A stretch of DNA of 64,000 bases from positions 2,285,043 through 2,349,042 of the forward strand of contig CP129469.1 of the NCBI GenBank assembly GCA_030583665.1. Reading direction: 5' to 3'. The notes under the pieces were generated by a model, which was not told the DNA's origin, made no database searches, and worked only from the letters and a program-made list of their open reading frames with translations. Within the stretch, counting starts at the first letter, position 1. Each line of letters begins with the position of its first letter. This document shows positions 1 through 11,444 of the stretch, piece after piece. The position numbers and the translations under genes are program-made. This stretch comes from Candidatus Jettenia sp. AMX2. GTDB taxonomy: Bacteria > Planctomycetota > Brocadiia > Brocadiales > Brocadiaceae.

Positions 1-64
1 TAACTTAATTTAATGACATTGGTATGCAGCTTGAACCTTTTTGTGTGAACTTCCTTACAGATTG

Positions 65-1129
65 CTAAGATATCTTCCTTTTTACAGACATGAGTTCTCT
101 TCCCGCAATCTTTGAACCCATCCTCCATGATAGCTTTGTTTGCTTTCTCTCCCGTTCTGTTAATTCCGAATAGCAGTCAAGCACATTACTCCCGGATCTG
201 ATACCTTTCGTTATTGCTTCTGCCGCAAAGAGACCTGTTAACAATGCGCAGGATATCCCTTCACCAAAGGCGTGGAGAAAGCCAGCTGCTTCCCCAACCA
301 AAAGCACATTTCCCTTTCCTAAATAAAAATTACCGGTCGTGCACATATCATTGCCAAGACAACTGACCTTTCTCACTAATTTTCCAACCTTTAAGCCAAA
401 CCTGTTTTTTAACATCTCCGAATATTTCAGAAGGTATGGGTATATCCTGCCCCCTTTCCTTACTGCCGTACCAAAAACCTGCAAGCCGTCTTTCACGTTA
501 TACCATGCATAAACATCACCATAGGATAATTCCAAAAAACCGTGGTAGAAATAAGGATCCAACCCTGAATCGCCTTCGTAATAATTCTGATATGCCACAA
601 ACCATCCTAGCCCCTGTTCACATCCCGGATCAAGGGTTGCCCTGATTATGGATCTGCTACCTTCTGCGCTTATCAGATATTTACAGGAAATGATTATTGC
701 CCTGTTATTGACAGCATCATAGCACTCTACCTTCACGAAATTACCAAAATCATCAAACCCTTTTAAAGAACAACAATCCTTTACTTCTGCGCCGGAAATT
801 TTCAAAAGCCAGTTGTCATATGCTGAACGCCATACGTTCGGTGCACCATTACCGTTCTTGTGAAAGGGCCAATCGGTAAAGTTTTTACTATCCTCCCAAA
901 GTCTTACTCCCTTTAAAAGACTTGGTGTAACATATGCCGATTCAGGGATTTTGCCAAAATATTCTTCGGTGATATCCTGTGCTTCTTTGAAAATAATCCC
1001 CGAGCACATTTTATATCTGGGGAGCTTCTTCTTTTCCAGTACCAAAACCTTTAATCCCTCGTTTACCAAATATCTGGCTGAGGCTGCACCTGAAGGGCCA
1101 GCCCCTGCAATTATAACATCGTATTCCAT
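65..1129 (-). CDS. Geranylgeranyl-reductase-family FAD oxidoreductase
   Basis: Predicted FAD-dependent reductase of the geranylgeranyl reductase/digeranylgeranylglycerophospholipid reductase type, which saturates double bonds of isoprenoid chains or related lipids. Seen: an N-terminal Rossmann dinucleotide fold (VIIAGAGPSGAASA, residues 5-18), a KMCSG segment after the first sheet as is usual in this family, and a late FAD-contacting block (LLVGEAAGFLHAFGEGIS). About 354 aa, a normal length. I prefer the ATG at 1129 because the Rossmann strand begins directly after it and AAGGGG lies about 12 bases upstream; an in-frame extension to 1219 adds 30 residues of non-conserved sequence. Substrate unknown. 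A second, tandem-duplicated relative is at 19289-21991. Confidence 0.8.
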   Translation of the reverse strand: MEYDVIIAGAGPSGAASARYLVNEGLKVLVLEKKKLPRYKMCSGIIFKEAQDITEEYFGKIPESAYVTPSLLKGVRLWEDSKNFTDWPFHKNGNGAPNVWRSAYDNWLLKISGAEVKDCCSLKGFDDFGNFVKVECYDAVNNRAIIISCKYLISAEGSRSIIRATLDPGCEQGLGWFVAYQNYYEGDSGLDPYFYHGFLELSYGDVYAWYNVKDGLQVFGTAVRKGGRIYPYLLKYSEMLKNRFGLKVGKLVRKVSCLGNDMCTTGNFYLGKGNVLLVGEAAGFLHAFGEGISCALLTGLFAAEAITKGIRSGSNVLDCYSELTERERKQTKLSWRMGSKIAGRELMSVKRKIS

Positions 1130-1533
1130 GTGTTCGTGATACCCCTTGATAAAAAACCTGACATCTGTTAAATTGATAGATAAATGAGATGCATTGGATA
1201 GCTTGGCCTTCATGGACATAACTATCGCTCAAGACAATTTCCAGACAACTAACCTGTATGGTGTTGTTTTTCTGCTCTATTCTCCCAATTCCTGCAATAA
1301 AGTCAACGTCATTTTCCGGATATGTAAATACTGTATCGCTCCTACGGAGCGTTGTTCCCGTGTTTCGTTTTTGCTATTTCTATTTCACCCATACTGAGCT
1401 GTTTTTCTGCTTTTGTCATGCTGAACGGAATGAAGCTTCCCAACTCCGGGTAGTTTGGAATTCATGAATATGAAATTATGCTTACTGTGATTTTATTTGT
1501 GGTGTGAAATTTCTACACATTCAAATCAGGCAA
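1130..1533. other. Divergent intergenic region
   Basis: About 400 bases between the minus-strand reductase and the plus-strand pseudouridine synthase. It contains a short GTCATGCTGAAC...GAAGC stretch (about 1417-1440) that looks like a dispersed repeat. No convincing promoter, RNA gene or conserved ORF was recognised. Confidence 0.4.
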
Positions 1534-2367
1534 ATGTCAATACAAACATTTACTTTTACTGCCAGGGACAACACACACACCCTGTTAAATTTTATCACAC
1601 AAAACCTTTCTGTATCAAAAAAGAAGGCAAAACGGCTACTTGACAAGCGAAAGGTTTTTGTAAATAAGAAACGGGTCTGGATTGCTTCCTATCGGTTACA
1701 AAGGGGCGATGTTGTTGAGGTGTTTCCTGAGGAAACACAACCTCCGGTGTTTTCAAAAGATTTTCTCCTATTCCGGGACGATTATTATTTAATCGTATCA
1801 AAGCCACCACACATCTTAACAAATGGCCCGGGAAGCCTTGAGAAAAGCATAAGAAAACTTTTCCACCATGATGGCATTCAGGCTGTTCACCGGCTAGACA
1901 AGGATACTTCCGGCGCTGTTATTTTTGCGTTCACCGATGAAGCCTTTGAACGCATGAAGGCTTTATTCAAAAAGCATTTTCTCAAAAAGATTTACAGGGT
2001 ATTGGTAAGGGGAAGCGTAGGCAGGCATGCATTTACCATAGATACCCCCATCTACGGACAAACGGCTATAACACATGTAAAACTCTTAAAGAAAGGAAAA
2101 GATGCCTCCTGTCTTGAAGTTAGCATTGAAACCGGGAGGACGCATCAGATCCGTATACACCTTGCCTCGGTTGGACATCCCGTCCTCGGAGAAACAGAAT
2201 ACGACCGCAAGCCAATAACAAATCCCTTATTAAGACAGGTCGGCAGACATATGCTGCATGCCTATCAAATAATCTTTCCCCATCCCTATACCCACGAAAC
2301 GGTATCGGTGACGGCAGATATCCCCGATGATTTCCACCGCTGTCTTAGCATCTTCGGTCTTGAATGA
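1534..2367 (+). CDS. RluA-family pseudouridine synthase
   Basis: Isomerises specific uridines of rRNA or tRNA to pseudouridine in the cytoplasm. Seen: an N-terminal S4-type RNA-binding segment (about residues 18-62, rich in Lys/Arg, with KKAKRLLDKRKVFVN) followed by the RluA catalytic domain with the signature HRLDKDTSG at about 119-127, whose Asp is the catalytic residue, and the later GRTHQIRIHL motif. About 277 aa, typical for RluA/RluD-like enzymes. I chose the ATG at 1534, preceded by AGG; a GTG at 1504 in the same frame is possible but has no ribosome binding site. Which uridine is modified (RluC, RluD or another class) cannot be told by eye. Confidence 0.88.
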   Translation: MSIQTFTFTARDNTHTLLNFITQNLSVSKKKAKRLLDKRKVFVNKKRVWIASYRLQRGDVVEVFPEETQPPVFSKDFLLFRDDYYLIVSKPPHILTNGPGSLEKSIRKLFHHDGIQAVHRLDKDTSGAVIFAFTDEAFERMKALFKKHFLKKIYRVLVRGSVGRHAFTIDTPIYGQTAITHVKLLKKGKDASCLEVSIETGRTHQIRIHLASVGHPVLGETEYDRKPITNPLLRQVGRHMLHAYQIIFPHPYTHETVSVTADIPDDFHRCLSIFGLE

Positions 2368-2597
2368 TACAAAGCACAGAACCTGATGTGTATAACGTTT
2401 CAGTAAAATGCCATATTGACATTTTCACGAAACGCTCCATTCGTTATCCCTTGTAAAATATTTTTCAAACCATGGTTATAATACAAAAATTCAGTATAAT
2501 AGAAATACCTATTTTGTTTCCTGGCAAATTTCTATTTTATGTAATTTTATGCAATAATCAATATTGAGAGCGAACACCTTTTCCCTTCATCCTTATC

Positions 2598-4388
2598 ATG
2601 AAAGTATTAGACATTGCGGGCATACCCGTCTCTTTTTCCAATACCGTTACTATCGAAAATCTCAATTATGATTCACCTTATGAATCGTACAGATCGTTCA
2701 AACTCAATTACGAGGCGCACAAATTAGCACTTCATCCTGCCTTTGACACGTTATTTTCGTTGAACCTTGCACGGGGAATTATCCCGCTTGATCATCAGGT
2801 AAATTCTGTGAAAAAACTTCTCAGCAGGTTCAGAGGCAGAGGAATGCTTTGCGACGAGGTTGGTCTCGGCAAGACCATTGAGGCATGCCTTGCCATGCTG
2901 GAACTTATCACGCGGGGGCTTGCCAAACGGGTACTTATATTAGTTCCCTCCTCGCTGATCGAACAATGGAAGGAAGAGACGTTTTTTAAATTCAATCTTG
3001 AATTCATCACCTCTGACGATAAAAGGTTTAAAGATTGCGGAACCGATGCATGGGATAATTTCGACCGGATCATTGCATCCATCCACACCGCCAAAAAAAT
3101 GCCCCACAGTAATGCCATCCTTCAGCAAAATTTTGACCTTATTATTGTGGACGAGGCACACCATATGAAAAATGCAAACACCGTTGGCTGGAAATTCCTG
3201 AATGCTCTCCGGAAAAAATACATCTTTTTGTTAACGGCAACACCGGTCCACAATAATCTTGAGGAGCTCTTTAACCTTGTTACCCTGGTATATCCCGGCG
3301 AACTCGGTACACTGAAATCATTCAAAAGAAACTATATTTCATCCAGAGACCGCCTGACACCCAAAAATTATGAGTCGCTGAAATCGCTTCTGAGCGAACT
3401 TATCATCCGGAACAGGCGAGCAACCAGCGATGTTAAATTTACGAAACGGCATGCACGTACTATCCAGATCCCTATGAATGAAGCAGAAAGAACATTCTAT
3501 GAATCGGTATCCGGTCTCATAAAAAACCAGTACAACGGCTCACGGCAGCAAATAAGGATGACATTGAGAATCCTGCAGGAGGAAATCGGAAGCGTCCCCG
3601 CTGCAGCGGCTTCAACCCTTAAAAGCCTTAAAGATAAACTTCCGGATAACATCATACTTAAGAATTTGATTGAGCAGTGCAACAGTATAACCTTTCCCGA
3701 AAAACTCAGGACATTAATCGATGTTGTCAGCAAACTTACCGACAAGGTAATTGTTTTCACAAAGTTCAGGCCATCCCATGCCCTGATAGCAGAAACGTTA
3801 AAAAAATATGACATTCCCTATTCCCCGCTTCACGGTGGAATGACCCGCATCGAAAAAGAATCATCGATCAGGAAATTTCAAAAAGAAACAAAGGTACTCA
3901 TTGCAACCGATGTGGGCAGTGAAGGAAGAAATCTCCAGTTTTGCAACAATATCATCAACTTCGATCTCCCCTGGAATCCTATGAGGATAGAGCAGCGTAT
4001 CGGAAGGATATCGCGTATCGGACAGGAGAAGGACGTACACATCTTAAACCTGTCTGCCAAAGGCACCATCGAGGATTATATCCTGTACCTCCTCGATGCC
4101 AAGATCAATATGTTTGAACTGGTCATTGGAGAAGTGGATGTTATACTCGGTAAATTAGATGAAGAGTCGGAATTCGAAGAACTGATTCTTGATGCCTGGA
4201 CAAAATCTGCAAATACAGCACAATTTGAAAATAAGATTCATGTTCTGGGAGAAAATCTGCTCTCCGCAAGGCAAAAATATTTTACCTTAAAGGATACAGA
4301 AGATAAAATATTCGGCGATCAATACACTACTGCGGTTGCCGAAGAATCACCCCCGGAAGAGGAGGAAAATGAGCACGTCAGTATTTGA
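2598..4388 (+). CDS. SNF2/RapA-like DEAH-box helicase
   Basis: Superfamily 2 ATPase of the SNF2/HepA-RapA type, expected to translocate on duplex DNA or remodel protein-nucleic acid complexes. Seen: Walker A DEVGLGKT (86-93), DEAH box (185-188), motif III LLTATP (211-216), a helicase C-terminal lobe from about 360, and motif VI QRIGRISRIGQ. At 596 aa it is shorter than RapA (about 970 aa) and lacks its long accessory domains; the tail is acidic (PPEEEENE). Its last 20 bases overlap the next gene, which has a strong ribosome binding site inside this gene, so the two are almost certainly co-translated partners. Role unknown; repair, transcription recycling or defence are possible. Confidence 0.85.
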   Translation: MKVLDIAGIPVSFSNTVTIENLNYDSPYESYRSFKLNYEAHKLALHPAFDTLFSLNLARGIIPLDHQVNSVKKLLSRFRGRGMLCDEVGLGKTIEACLAMLELITRGLAKRVLILVPSSLIEQWKEETFFKFNLEFITSDDKRFKDCGTDAWDNFDRIIASIHTAKKMPHSNAILQQNFDLIIVDEAHHMKNANTVGWKFLNALRKKYIFLLTATPVHNNLEELFNLVTLVYPGELGTLKSFKRNYISSRDRLTPKNYESLKSLLSELIIRNRRATSDVKFTKRHARTIQIPMNEAERTFYESVSGLIKNQYNGSRQQIRMTLRILQEEIGSVPAAAASTLKSLKDKLPDNIILKNLIEQCNSITFPEKLRTLIDVVSKLTDKVIVFTKFRPSHALIAETLKKYDIPYSPLHGGMTRIEKESSIRKFQKETKVLIATDVGSEGRNLQFCNNIINFDLPWNPMRIEQRIGRISRIGQEKDVHILNLSAKGTIEDYILYLLDAKINMFELVIGEVDVILGKLDEESEFEELILDAWTKSANTAQFENKIHVLGENLLSARQKYFTLKDTEDKIFGDQYTTAVAEESPPEEEENEHVSI

Positions 4389-5442
4389 AGACTTTCTTAT
4401 AGGTTTCGTAGAATCAAACGGAGGAATCGCAGAACAGAGCAGTGAAGGAACATACACGGTTCTTTACGGTCCCCAACATACTTTAAAAACGGTCACCTTT
4501 GAATTAGAAGCAGCAAAAGAAAATCCTCAGGCTGAGCTATTTTTGCCGGGAAGCGACTTTTTTGAAACCATCATACACGATGCTATTGCAAAAGGGAGAA
4601 TTTGCTCAACCTTTGTATTAGGGTCACCGCCAATCATGAAACTTATCCAATCGGATGCAATAAAGATATTCAGATTCATGGAACACAAAAAGGAAGGAGT
4701 AAAGAAAACAGAACCACAGTGGTCGCCCTTTCAACCATACAATCTTAAGGTATTGTCATTCACCTTTCAGATACGCATAACGACAGACATTATTGAAGAA
4801 AGTCTATATACAATCTCTGTCGATGCCCGTTCATTGAAAGTACTTAAAAACTTTATTGAATTAATAGACAATTTTCACCATTATGAGCAGTACGGTGCAG
4901 ATATCCCTGATTATACCCGTTTGTCTGCTCCATCTGAGTGCTATCAGATCGCAATGGAAAACATACAACTGAGATTGTCCCGTTTCATCGCACGAAAGAA
5001 ACAGGAGGTTATTAATCTGAAAAACAAAGAAGCAACGCGTATCGCAAAATATTATGAAACACTCATTCAGGAGTCAGTAGAACTTTTGGAGAAAAAAGCT
5101 CACGACCCAAAAGCAACTGAGGAAATACATGCAAAACAAAGAGCTATACAACTCCAGAAACAGTCTTCCTTAAGTGATATTGAGCTCCGGTACAAAATAG
5201 AGGCACATCTGTCGCTCGTTTCCGTACTGGTTACAAACTATCCCTGTTATGTATCAAAAGTACACGTACCATTTTCATCACAAACAGCGGAATTCGATAT
5301 CCTGTGGAATCCGCTTTTCACCCGTTTTGAACCATTGAATTGCCCGGCGTGCGGAAAACATACCTATCAGCTCACCATGCTTCGTTCCAGCATGCGGTGT
5401 CAACTATGTCTTGACAAGGCCTTTACTGTCCGGAAAAAATAA
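4369..5442 (+). CDS. Zinc-ribbon protein coupled to the helicase
   Basis: I do not recognise a named family. The 357-residue protein has a mixed N-terminal half, a highly charged helical middle (about 195-270, ARKKQEVINLKNKEATRIAK and following, probably coiled coil) and a C-terminal zinc ribbon with cysteines at 325, 328, 344 and 347. The start at 4369 is supported by GGAGGAAA immediately upstream; an upstream ATG at 4336 lies deep inside the helicase gene. The 20-base overlap with the helicase implies a stoichiometric complex. The zinc ribbon suggests contact with nucleic acid or protein, and the pair may act as a two-component DNA-processing machine; this is inference. Confidence 0.7.
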   Translation: MSTSVFEDFLIGFVESNGGIAEQSSEGTYTVLYGPQHTLKTVTFELEAAKENPQAELFLPGSDFFETIIHDAIAKGRICSTFVLGSPPIMKLIQSDAIKIFRFMEHKKEGVKKTEPQWSPFQPYNLKVLSFTFQIRITTDIIEESLYTISVDARSLKVLKNFIELIDNFHHYEQYGADIPDYTRLSAPSECYQIAMENIQLRLSRFIARKKQEVINLKNKEATRIAKYYETLIQESVELLEKKAHDPKATEEIHAKQRAIQLQKQSSLSDIELRYKIEAHLSLVSVLVTNYPCYVSKVHVPFSSQTAEFDILWNPLFTRFEPLNCPACGKHTYQLTMLRSSMRCQLCLDKAFTVRKK

Positions 5443-5840
5443 ACCTGACGGCATAACGGAGATTATTCCGGTTATTATTACTCACAGATGTTGCGTTCAG
5501 ATAGATAAAAATCCATGCAAAGATAAGAAATACAAGGGGTAGACGGTACCTGTTCGCTGGAATAGTCTGAAAAATAAGGGTTGAGAATAGCTCAAACAAT
5601 ATGGCATCCTTAACATATTAAAGCACCATTTAATTTTTATTAAGGAAATCCATTATGAAGAAATCATTGACTTCGTCTCTTCAAATCTCAATCCCGTTGC
5701 TCCTCTGTTCCGCATCTGAAAGAGGAAGATCAATCTAAAATTTCTTAACATTAAATTATGCCTTTATCCGTATTTTTCTTAAACTTCACGCTCTTCGTGG
5801 AAAAAGCTATTAGTATAAGGTTCTGAAGCAAATCACAGGT
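5443..5840. other. Intergenic region with a short signal-peptide-like ORF
   Basis: About 400 bases between convergent genes. The only coding-like item is a 27-codon frame at 5655-5738 (plus strand) preceded by AAGGAA, encoding a Lys start, a hydrophobic LLLCSAS stretch and an immediate stop. It resembles the first residues of a lipoprotein and may be a decayed gene or chance. Nothing else was recognised. Confidence 0.3.
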
Positions 5841-6293
5841 TTATTTCTGCAGAGACGGGGTATTTGTCAATGGTAATGGTAAACCGGACCGGAATGTACC
5901 GACCTGCCGCAAACCCTGCCTGCTCCTGAACAATATGCTACCCAGAGCAGATTGAATCATGCACCTTGACCTGTCATAGGTCATCAACATCGTACCGATA
6001 AAATATATCTTTGTTGCCAGCATGAACGTTAATGGCAAAGCAAGGAGAAATGCATTGGTCCGTGACATTTCCTGGTCAAGTCGGGGCGTAACGGAGAGGA
6101 TTATAAAAGCCATAGTGAAAAAGGTGGTAAGAAAAATGAGCCCTATCTTTACGATCATAAAGATAGCAGCACATCTCATCAGGAGCGGTTGATATCTTTC
6201 CTTCATATCCCCGGCAAAGGATGTCAGTTCCTGCATTTTTTCCTGCAGGCGCAGTATGTATCTGTCTTTTTTAAAAGCTATGGTATTCCACAT
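5841..6293 (-). CDS. Small membrane protein of unknown function
   Basis: Not recognised. A 150-residue protein with a basic, helical N-terminal 40 residues (probably cytoplasmic), then two hydrophobic segments at about 40-68 and 82-105, and a basic C-terminal tail ending in a Pro-rich stretch. The ATG at 6293 has GGAG six bases upstream on the minus strand. It stands alone downstream of the ATP synthase cluster, separated from atpC by more than 400 bases of repeats, so it is probably not part of that operon. Only translation signals and a plausible topology support it as a gene. Confidence 0.55.
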   Translation of the reverse strand: MWNTIAFKKDRYILRLQEKMQELTSFAGDMKERYQPLLMRCAAIFMIVKIGLIFLTTFFTMAFIILSVTPRLDQEMSRTNAFLLALPLTFMLATKIYFIGTMLMTYDRSRCMIQSALGSILFRSRQGLRQVGTFRSGLPLPLTNTPSLQK

Positions 6294-6329
6294 ATTTTAC
6301 TCCATTCAGAATATATTTGCAGTTTTTTT

Positions 6330-6351
6330 GGCAGGCAGTGCCTGCCCTACA
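6330..6351. repeat. Palindromic dispersed repeat, copy 1
   Basis: Copy of a roughly 22-base element of the form GGCAGGCRGTGCCTGCC followed by CTACA. Further copies lie at 17027, 24972, 40630 (opposite orientation), 49915 and 51232, all in intergenic DNA. The element can form a short GC-rich hairpin. Confidence 0.75.
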
Positions 6352-6460
6352 TGCTTAAAATATCATCATGGTAATATTGATTAAATATTGATAATTATAC
6401 CCCCAGTACACCACACGATTCAAAGGCTTACAAAATATTTTCTGCATTAACCATACGATA

Positions 6461-6481
6461 GGGGCGAGGTAACCTCGCCCC
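6461..6481. repeat. Perfect 21-base palindrome
   Basis: GGGGCGAGGT and ACCTCGCCCC are exact inverted copies around a single A. It lies downstream of atpC. No T-run follows on either strand, so it is not a standard Rho-independent terminator; a related GGGGCGAAGT half is at about 30199. Confidence 0.65.
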
Positions 6482-6727
6482 TGCATTACGCCAGCATTTT
6501 TTTAAAATGTCATTTCCCACTGTTTTCGTAAGGATAAAATCCAGCGCGAATTCAGCTTCCGGCAGGCGGTGCCCTGTATCATGCTATAAAACAGAATACG
6601 TCATTGCGTGTAGAGACGCACACATGCGTCTCTTGTCTGACTCCCTACGAAGCAATCTCTACCATAAATGACAGGGCAAGACTTTAGCATTGCATTAAAG
6701 ATTATAGAAATCTATTAATTCTGTAAA

Positions 6728-7129
6728 TTAATTCGTCAGGCTTAGCCAGGTGTTAGCGCGGTTGAGGGCATTTTGTGCCTTTTGTTTTTCTTCAGCACTT
6801 CCACTGCCGGCAAGTGTCTGCTCTGCCTGCGCCTTTTCAGCCTGAACCATCCCGACATCCACATTGCCTTCCTGAACACATGCATCTGTCAGCACAATAA
6901 CGTTGTTTGCCATGACTTCAAAAAATCCCCCGTCAAGGGCAAACCGTATTGTTTTGTTACTCGTATCCCGGATGGTTACAATGCTTGTCTTCAGTTCCGT
7001 AATAAACGGTGCATGATCTGCAAGAACGCTAAATGCACCCTGGGTTCCGGTGGCAGAAACGTTCTGAACAGCGCCACTGAAGATAAGCTTTTCAGGTGTA
7101 ATAATCTCGAATTGAAATGTTTTCGCCAT
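6728..7129 (-). CDS. atpC: ATP synthase F1 epsilon subunit
   Basis: Epsilon subunit of the F1 central stalk, which couples gamma rotation to the catalytic head and can inhibit ATP hydrolysis. Seen: the N-terminal beta-barrel of the family (FEIITPEKLIFSG at 7-19, then GAFSVLADHAPFITEL at 31-46) and a C-terminal Ala/Glu-rich helical hairpin (about 90-130). Length 133 aa is standard. It is the last gene of the ATP synthase run, starting only 3 bases after the atpD stop codon, so the two are certainly co-transcribed. Confidence 0.95.
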   Translation of the reverse strand: MAKTFQFEIITPEKLIFSGAVQNVSATGTQGAFSVLADHAPFITELKTSIVTIRDTSNKTIRFALDGGFFEVMANNVIVLTDACVQEGNVDVGMVQAEKAQAEQTLAGSGSAEEKQKAQNALNRANTWLSLTN

Positions 7130-7132
7130 ATT

Positions 7133-8953
<1,821 letters not shown>

Positions 8954-9832
8954 TTATTTTTTATGCACTAATGCCTCGGCGCCAGAAACAACTTCCAGTA
9001 ATTCCTTCGTTATTGCAGCCTGCCGCGCCTTGTTGTAGGTACTTGTCAGCTCGTTAATCATCTCACCGGCATTTTCAGTTGCAGCAATCATAGCCACACG
9101 GCGGGCGGCATATTCGGATGTCATGGATTCCAGAAGGCATTGATATATCCTGGTTTCTATAAATTTAGGGAAGAGGTTATTAAGTATCTGCTCAGCTGAC
9201 GGCTCAAAGATGTATTCACCGGCAGATTTTTCCTTTGATTCGAAAGCACCTTTTTCTATGGGCAGTAATCGAATACTTTCCGGAAACGACTGCATTACCG
9301 TGTGGAATTTCGTAAAAAAAATATGGAATTCCCCAAATTCATCATCTTCGTAGCCTCTGATTATCTGTGCTGCCAATGATTGAATCTGGTTATATCCAAT
9401 TTTTTCCACATTTTCAGGAATGTATTTTTCTATGCTGTTTGCATAGATTCCTTTAGAAAAGTACAAATACCCCTTCTTTCCGATGAGGATCAGTTTAATC
9501 TTCCTGTCTGTCCGGGACCTGATGAACCTTACGGTCTTTTGAATAATATTATTATTATAAGCCCCGCAGAGGCCCTTATCCGCTGTAATAAGCAGCACCT
9601 TTATAGCAGGGGTCTTTTGCTCTTTTTCCGTAAACCAGGAATGCCCCCCTTCCAGTGAAGAAACCAGATGGCTCAGCACTACATACATCTTTTCTGTATA
9701 AGCCCGTGAAGCCAGCACCCTGGACTCAACCCTTTTTAACCGGCTCGCTGCCACCATTTCCATGGCACGGGTAATCTGCTTTATGCTTGAAATACTTCTG
9801 ATACGCTGTCTTATTTCTCTGGTGCTTTGCAT
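8954..9832 (-). CDS. atpG: ATP synthase F1 gamma subunit
   Basis: Gamma subunit, the rotating central shaft of F1. Seen: the conserved N-terminal coiled coil (REIRQRIRSISSIKQITRAM, residues 5-24), the central TADKGLCGAYNNNI motif (about 88-101) and the C-terminal helix with ENAGEMINELTSTYNKARQA (252-271), which together are diagnostic. Length 292 aa is normal. It begins 3 bases after the atpA stop codon, in the order alpha-gamma; beta and epsilon follow after a repeat-filled gap. Confidence 0.96.
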   Translation of the reverse strand: MQSTREIRQRIRSISSIKQITRAMEMVAASRLKRVESRVLASRAYTEKMYVVLSHLVSSLEGGHSWFTEKEQKTPAIKVLLITADKGLCGAYNNNIIQKTVRFIRSRTDRKIKLILIGKKGYLYFSKGIYANSIEKYIPENVEKIGYNQIQSLAAQIIRGYEDDEFGEFHIFFTKFHTVMQSFPESIRLLPIEKGAFESKEKSAGEYIFEPSAEQILNNLFPKFIETRIYQCLLESMTSEYAARRVAMIAATENAGEMINELTSTYNKARQAAITKELLEVVSGAEALVHKK

Positions 9833-9835
9833 TTT

Positions 9836-11350
9836 TTAGTCCTTCTTTGCAAAGATTTCTTTGAATTCTTTGATAGCATTTTCCAGTTTTTGCGTCACTT
9901 CCGGATCGAGTTTTTTCTTCTCTTTAATCTCAATGCCAACCGAAGCATATTTTTCTTTCATAAACTTCAGAAGGTCGCTTTCAAAAAACTTTACCTTATC
10001 AACGGCAACATCGTCAAGATATCCGTTAATACCGGCAAATATTGCAATAATCTGATCCTCTACCGGTACCGGTGAAAACTGTGGCTGTTTTAAGACCTCT
10101 ACCAGCCTGCTGCCCTTTGCCAGCTGAGCCTGGGTAAATTTATCCAGTTCAGAACCGAATTGTGCAAAAGAGGCCAGTTCCCTGTATTGGGCGAGTGTTA
10201 ACCTCAGCGTACCGGCAACCTTCTTCATTGCAGGAATCTGGGCATTTCCTCCGACCCTGGATACCGAGAGACCCACTGATATTGCCGGACGTATGCCTGC
10301 ATTAAACAAATCGCTTTCCAGGTAGATCTGTCCATCGGTAATGGAAATAACATTTGTCGGAATATAGGCAGAATAATCGCCACCCTGCGTTTCCACCACA
10401 GGAAGCGCAGTTAAAGAACCTGCTCCGAAATCATCATTGAGTTTTGCAGCCCTTTCGAGCAGGCGGGAGTGAAGATTGAAGATATCTCCCGGAAAGGCCT
10501 CACGTCCCGGAGGCCGGCGCAGCAGTAAGGAAATCTGACGGTAAGCAATGGCATGTTTATATAAATCATCATACATAACTACTGCATGCATACCGTTGTC
10601 CCTGAAGTATTCACCGATAGCGCAGCCGGCATAAGGGGCGATATACTGGAGCGGCGCAGGGTCTGATGCCGAGGCCACCACAACGGTGCTGATATCCATC
10701 ACCTTATGATCTTCCAGGATTTTCACAACATCGGCAACAGTAGACATCTTCTGACCAATCGCCACATAGATACAATACACCCCTGAATCACGCTGGTTCA
10801 GTATCGTATCAATCAGAATGGCTGTCTTGCCGGTTTGCCTGTCACCGATGATTAGTTCGCGCTGTCCCCTCCCGATAGGTATCATGGCATCAATCGCCTT
10901 GATGCCTGTCTGAAGCGGTTCCTTCACAGGCTGCCTTTCAACTACGTTAGGTGCAGGGCCTTCGATAGGCCTGAATTGTTCTGCAGCAATAGGCCCCTTG
11001 CCGTCAATCGGTTGACCCAGCGCATTTACCACGCGCCCTAACAGCGCCTTGCCCACAGGTACCTGTACAATCTTCCCCGTGGTCTTTACCATATCACCTT
11101 CCTTTATTTTTTCATCTGAACCGAGAAGAATCGCACCAACATTGTCTTCCTCAAGGTTCATAGCAATACCGTATATGTTTTCAGGAAATTCCAGCAATTC
11201 GCTGGATAGACAATCGTCCAAACCATAAATACGGGCTACCCCGTCTCCTACCTGCATCACATATCCGACATTCTCTAATTTTAGTTTTTCCTCATAGCCT
11301 TCAATCTCTCTTTTGATGATTGAAGCAATATCAGTGGATGCTAATGCCAT
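9836..11350 (-). CDS. atpA: ATP synthase F1 alpha subunit
   Basis: Non-catalytic nucleotide-binding subunit of F1. Seen: P-loop GDRQTGKT at 169-176, the [22 protein letters not shown] region, and the [12 protein letters not shown] motif that includes the arginine finger Arg. Length 504 aa is normal, and the N-terminus ([14 protein letters not shown]) fits the helix that meets delta. It lies between atpH and atpG with about 95 bases upstream and 3 bases downstream. Confidence 0.97.
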   Translation of the reverse strand: MALASTDIASIIKREIEGYEEKLKLENVGYVMQVGDGVARIYGLDDCLSSELLEFPENIYGIAMNLEEDNVGAILLGSDEKIKEGDMVKTTGKIVQVPVGKALLGRVVNALGQPIDGKGPIAAEQFRPIEGPAPNVVERQPVKEPLQTGIKAIDAMIPIGRGQRELIIGDRQTGKTAILIDTILNQRDSGVYCIYVAIGQKMSTVADVVKILEDHKVMDISTVVVASASDPAPLQYIAPYAGCAIGEYFRDNGMHAVVMYDDLYKHAIAYRQISLLLRRPPGREAFPGDIFNLHSRLLERAAKLNDDFGAGSLTALPVVETQGGDYSAYIPTNVISITDGQIYLESDLFNAGIRPAISVGLSVSRVGGNAQIPAMKKVAGTLRLTLAQYRELASFAQFGSELDKFTQAQLAKGSRLVEVLKQPQFSPVPVEDQIIAIFAGINGYLDDVAVDKVKFFESDLLKFMKEKYASVGIEIKEKKKLDPEVTQKLENAIKEFKEIFAKKD

Positions 11351-11444
11351 ATCCCCCTACTCCTATCCTAAATTACCGGGTTCTTTTGCGCGTTTTTCCA
11401 TGAAGCCCATGGAACCGTAATAAATGTTATTATGTAAAACAGGG

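Larger units (their letters stand above)
6294..6727. other. Repeat-rich intergenic region downstream of atpC
   Basis: Contains one full copy (6330-6351) and one broken copy (6561-6576) of the palindromic GGCAGGCGGTGCCTGCC repeat, a 21-base perfect palindrome at 6461-6481, and a diverged GTCATTGCG...GAAGCAATC repeat (about 6600-6650). No gene was recognised. The hairpins may end or stabilise the ATP synthase transcript. Confidence 0.6.

Noticed and set aside
1011-1219. N-terminal extension or overlapping frame before the reductase at 65-1129
   Set aside because: The conserved Rossmann strand starts right after the ATG at 1129, which has an upstream AAGGGG; the extension is not conserved-looking.
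5655-5738. 27-codon lipoprotein-like ORF as a gene
   Set aside because: It stops immediately after the hydrophobic stretch and is not followed by any in-frame continuation; kept only as a note in the intergenic entry.
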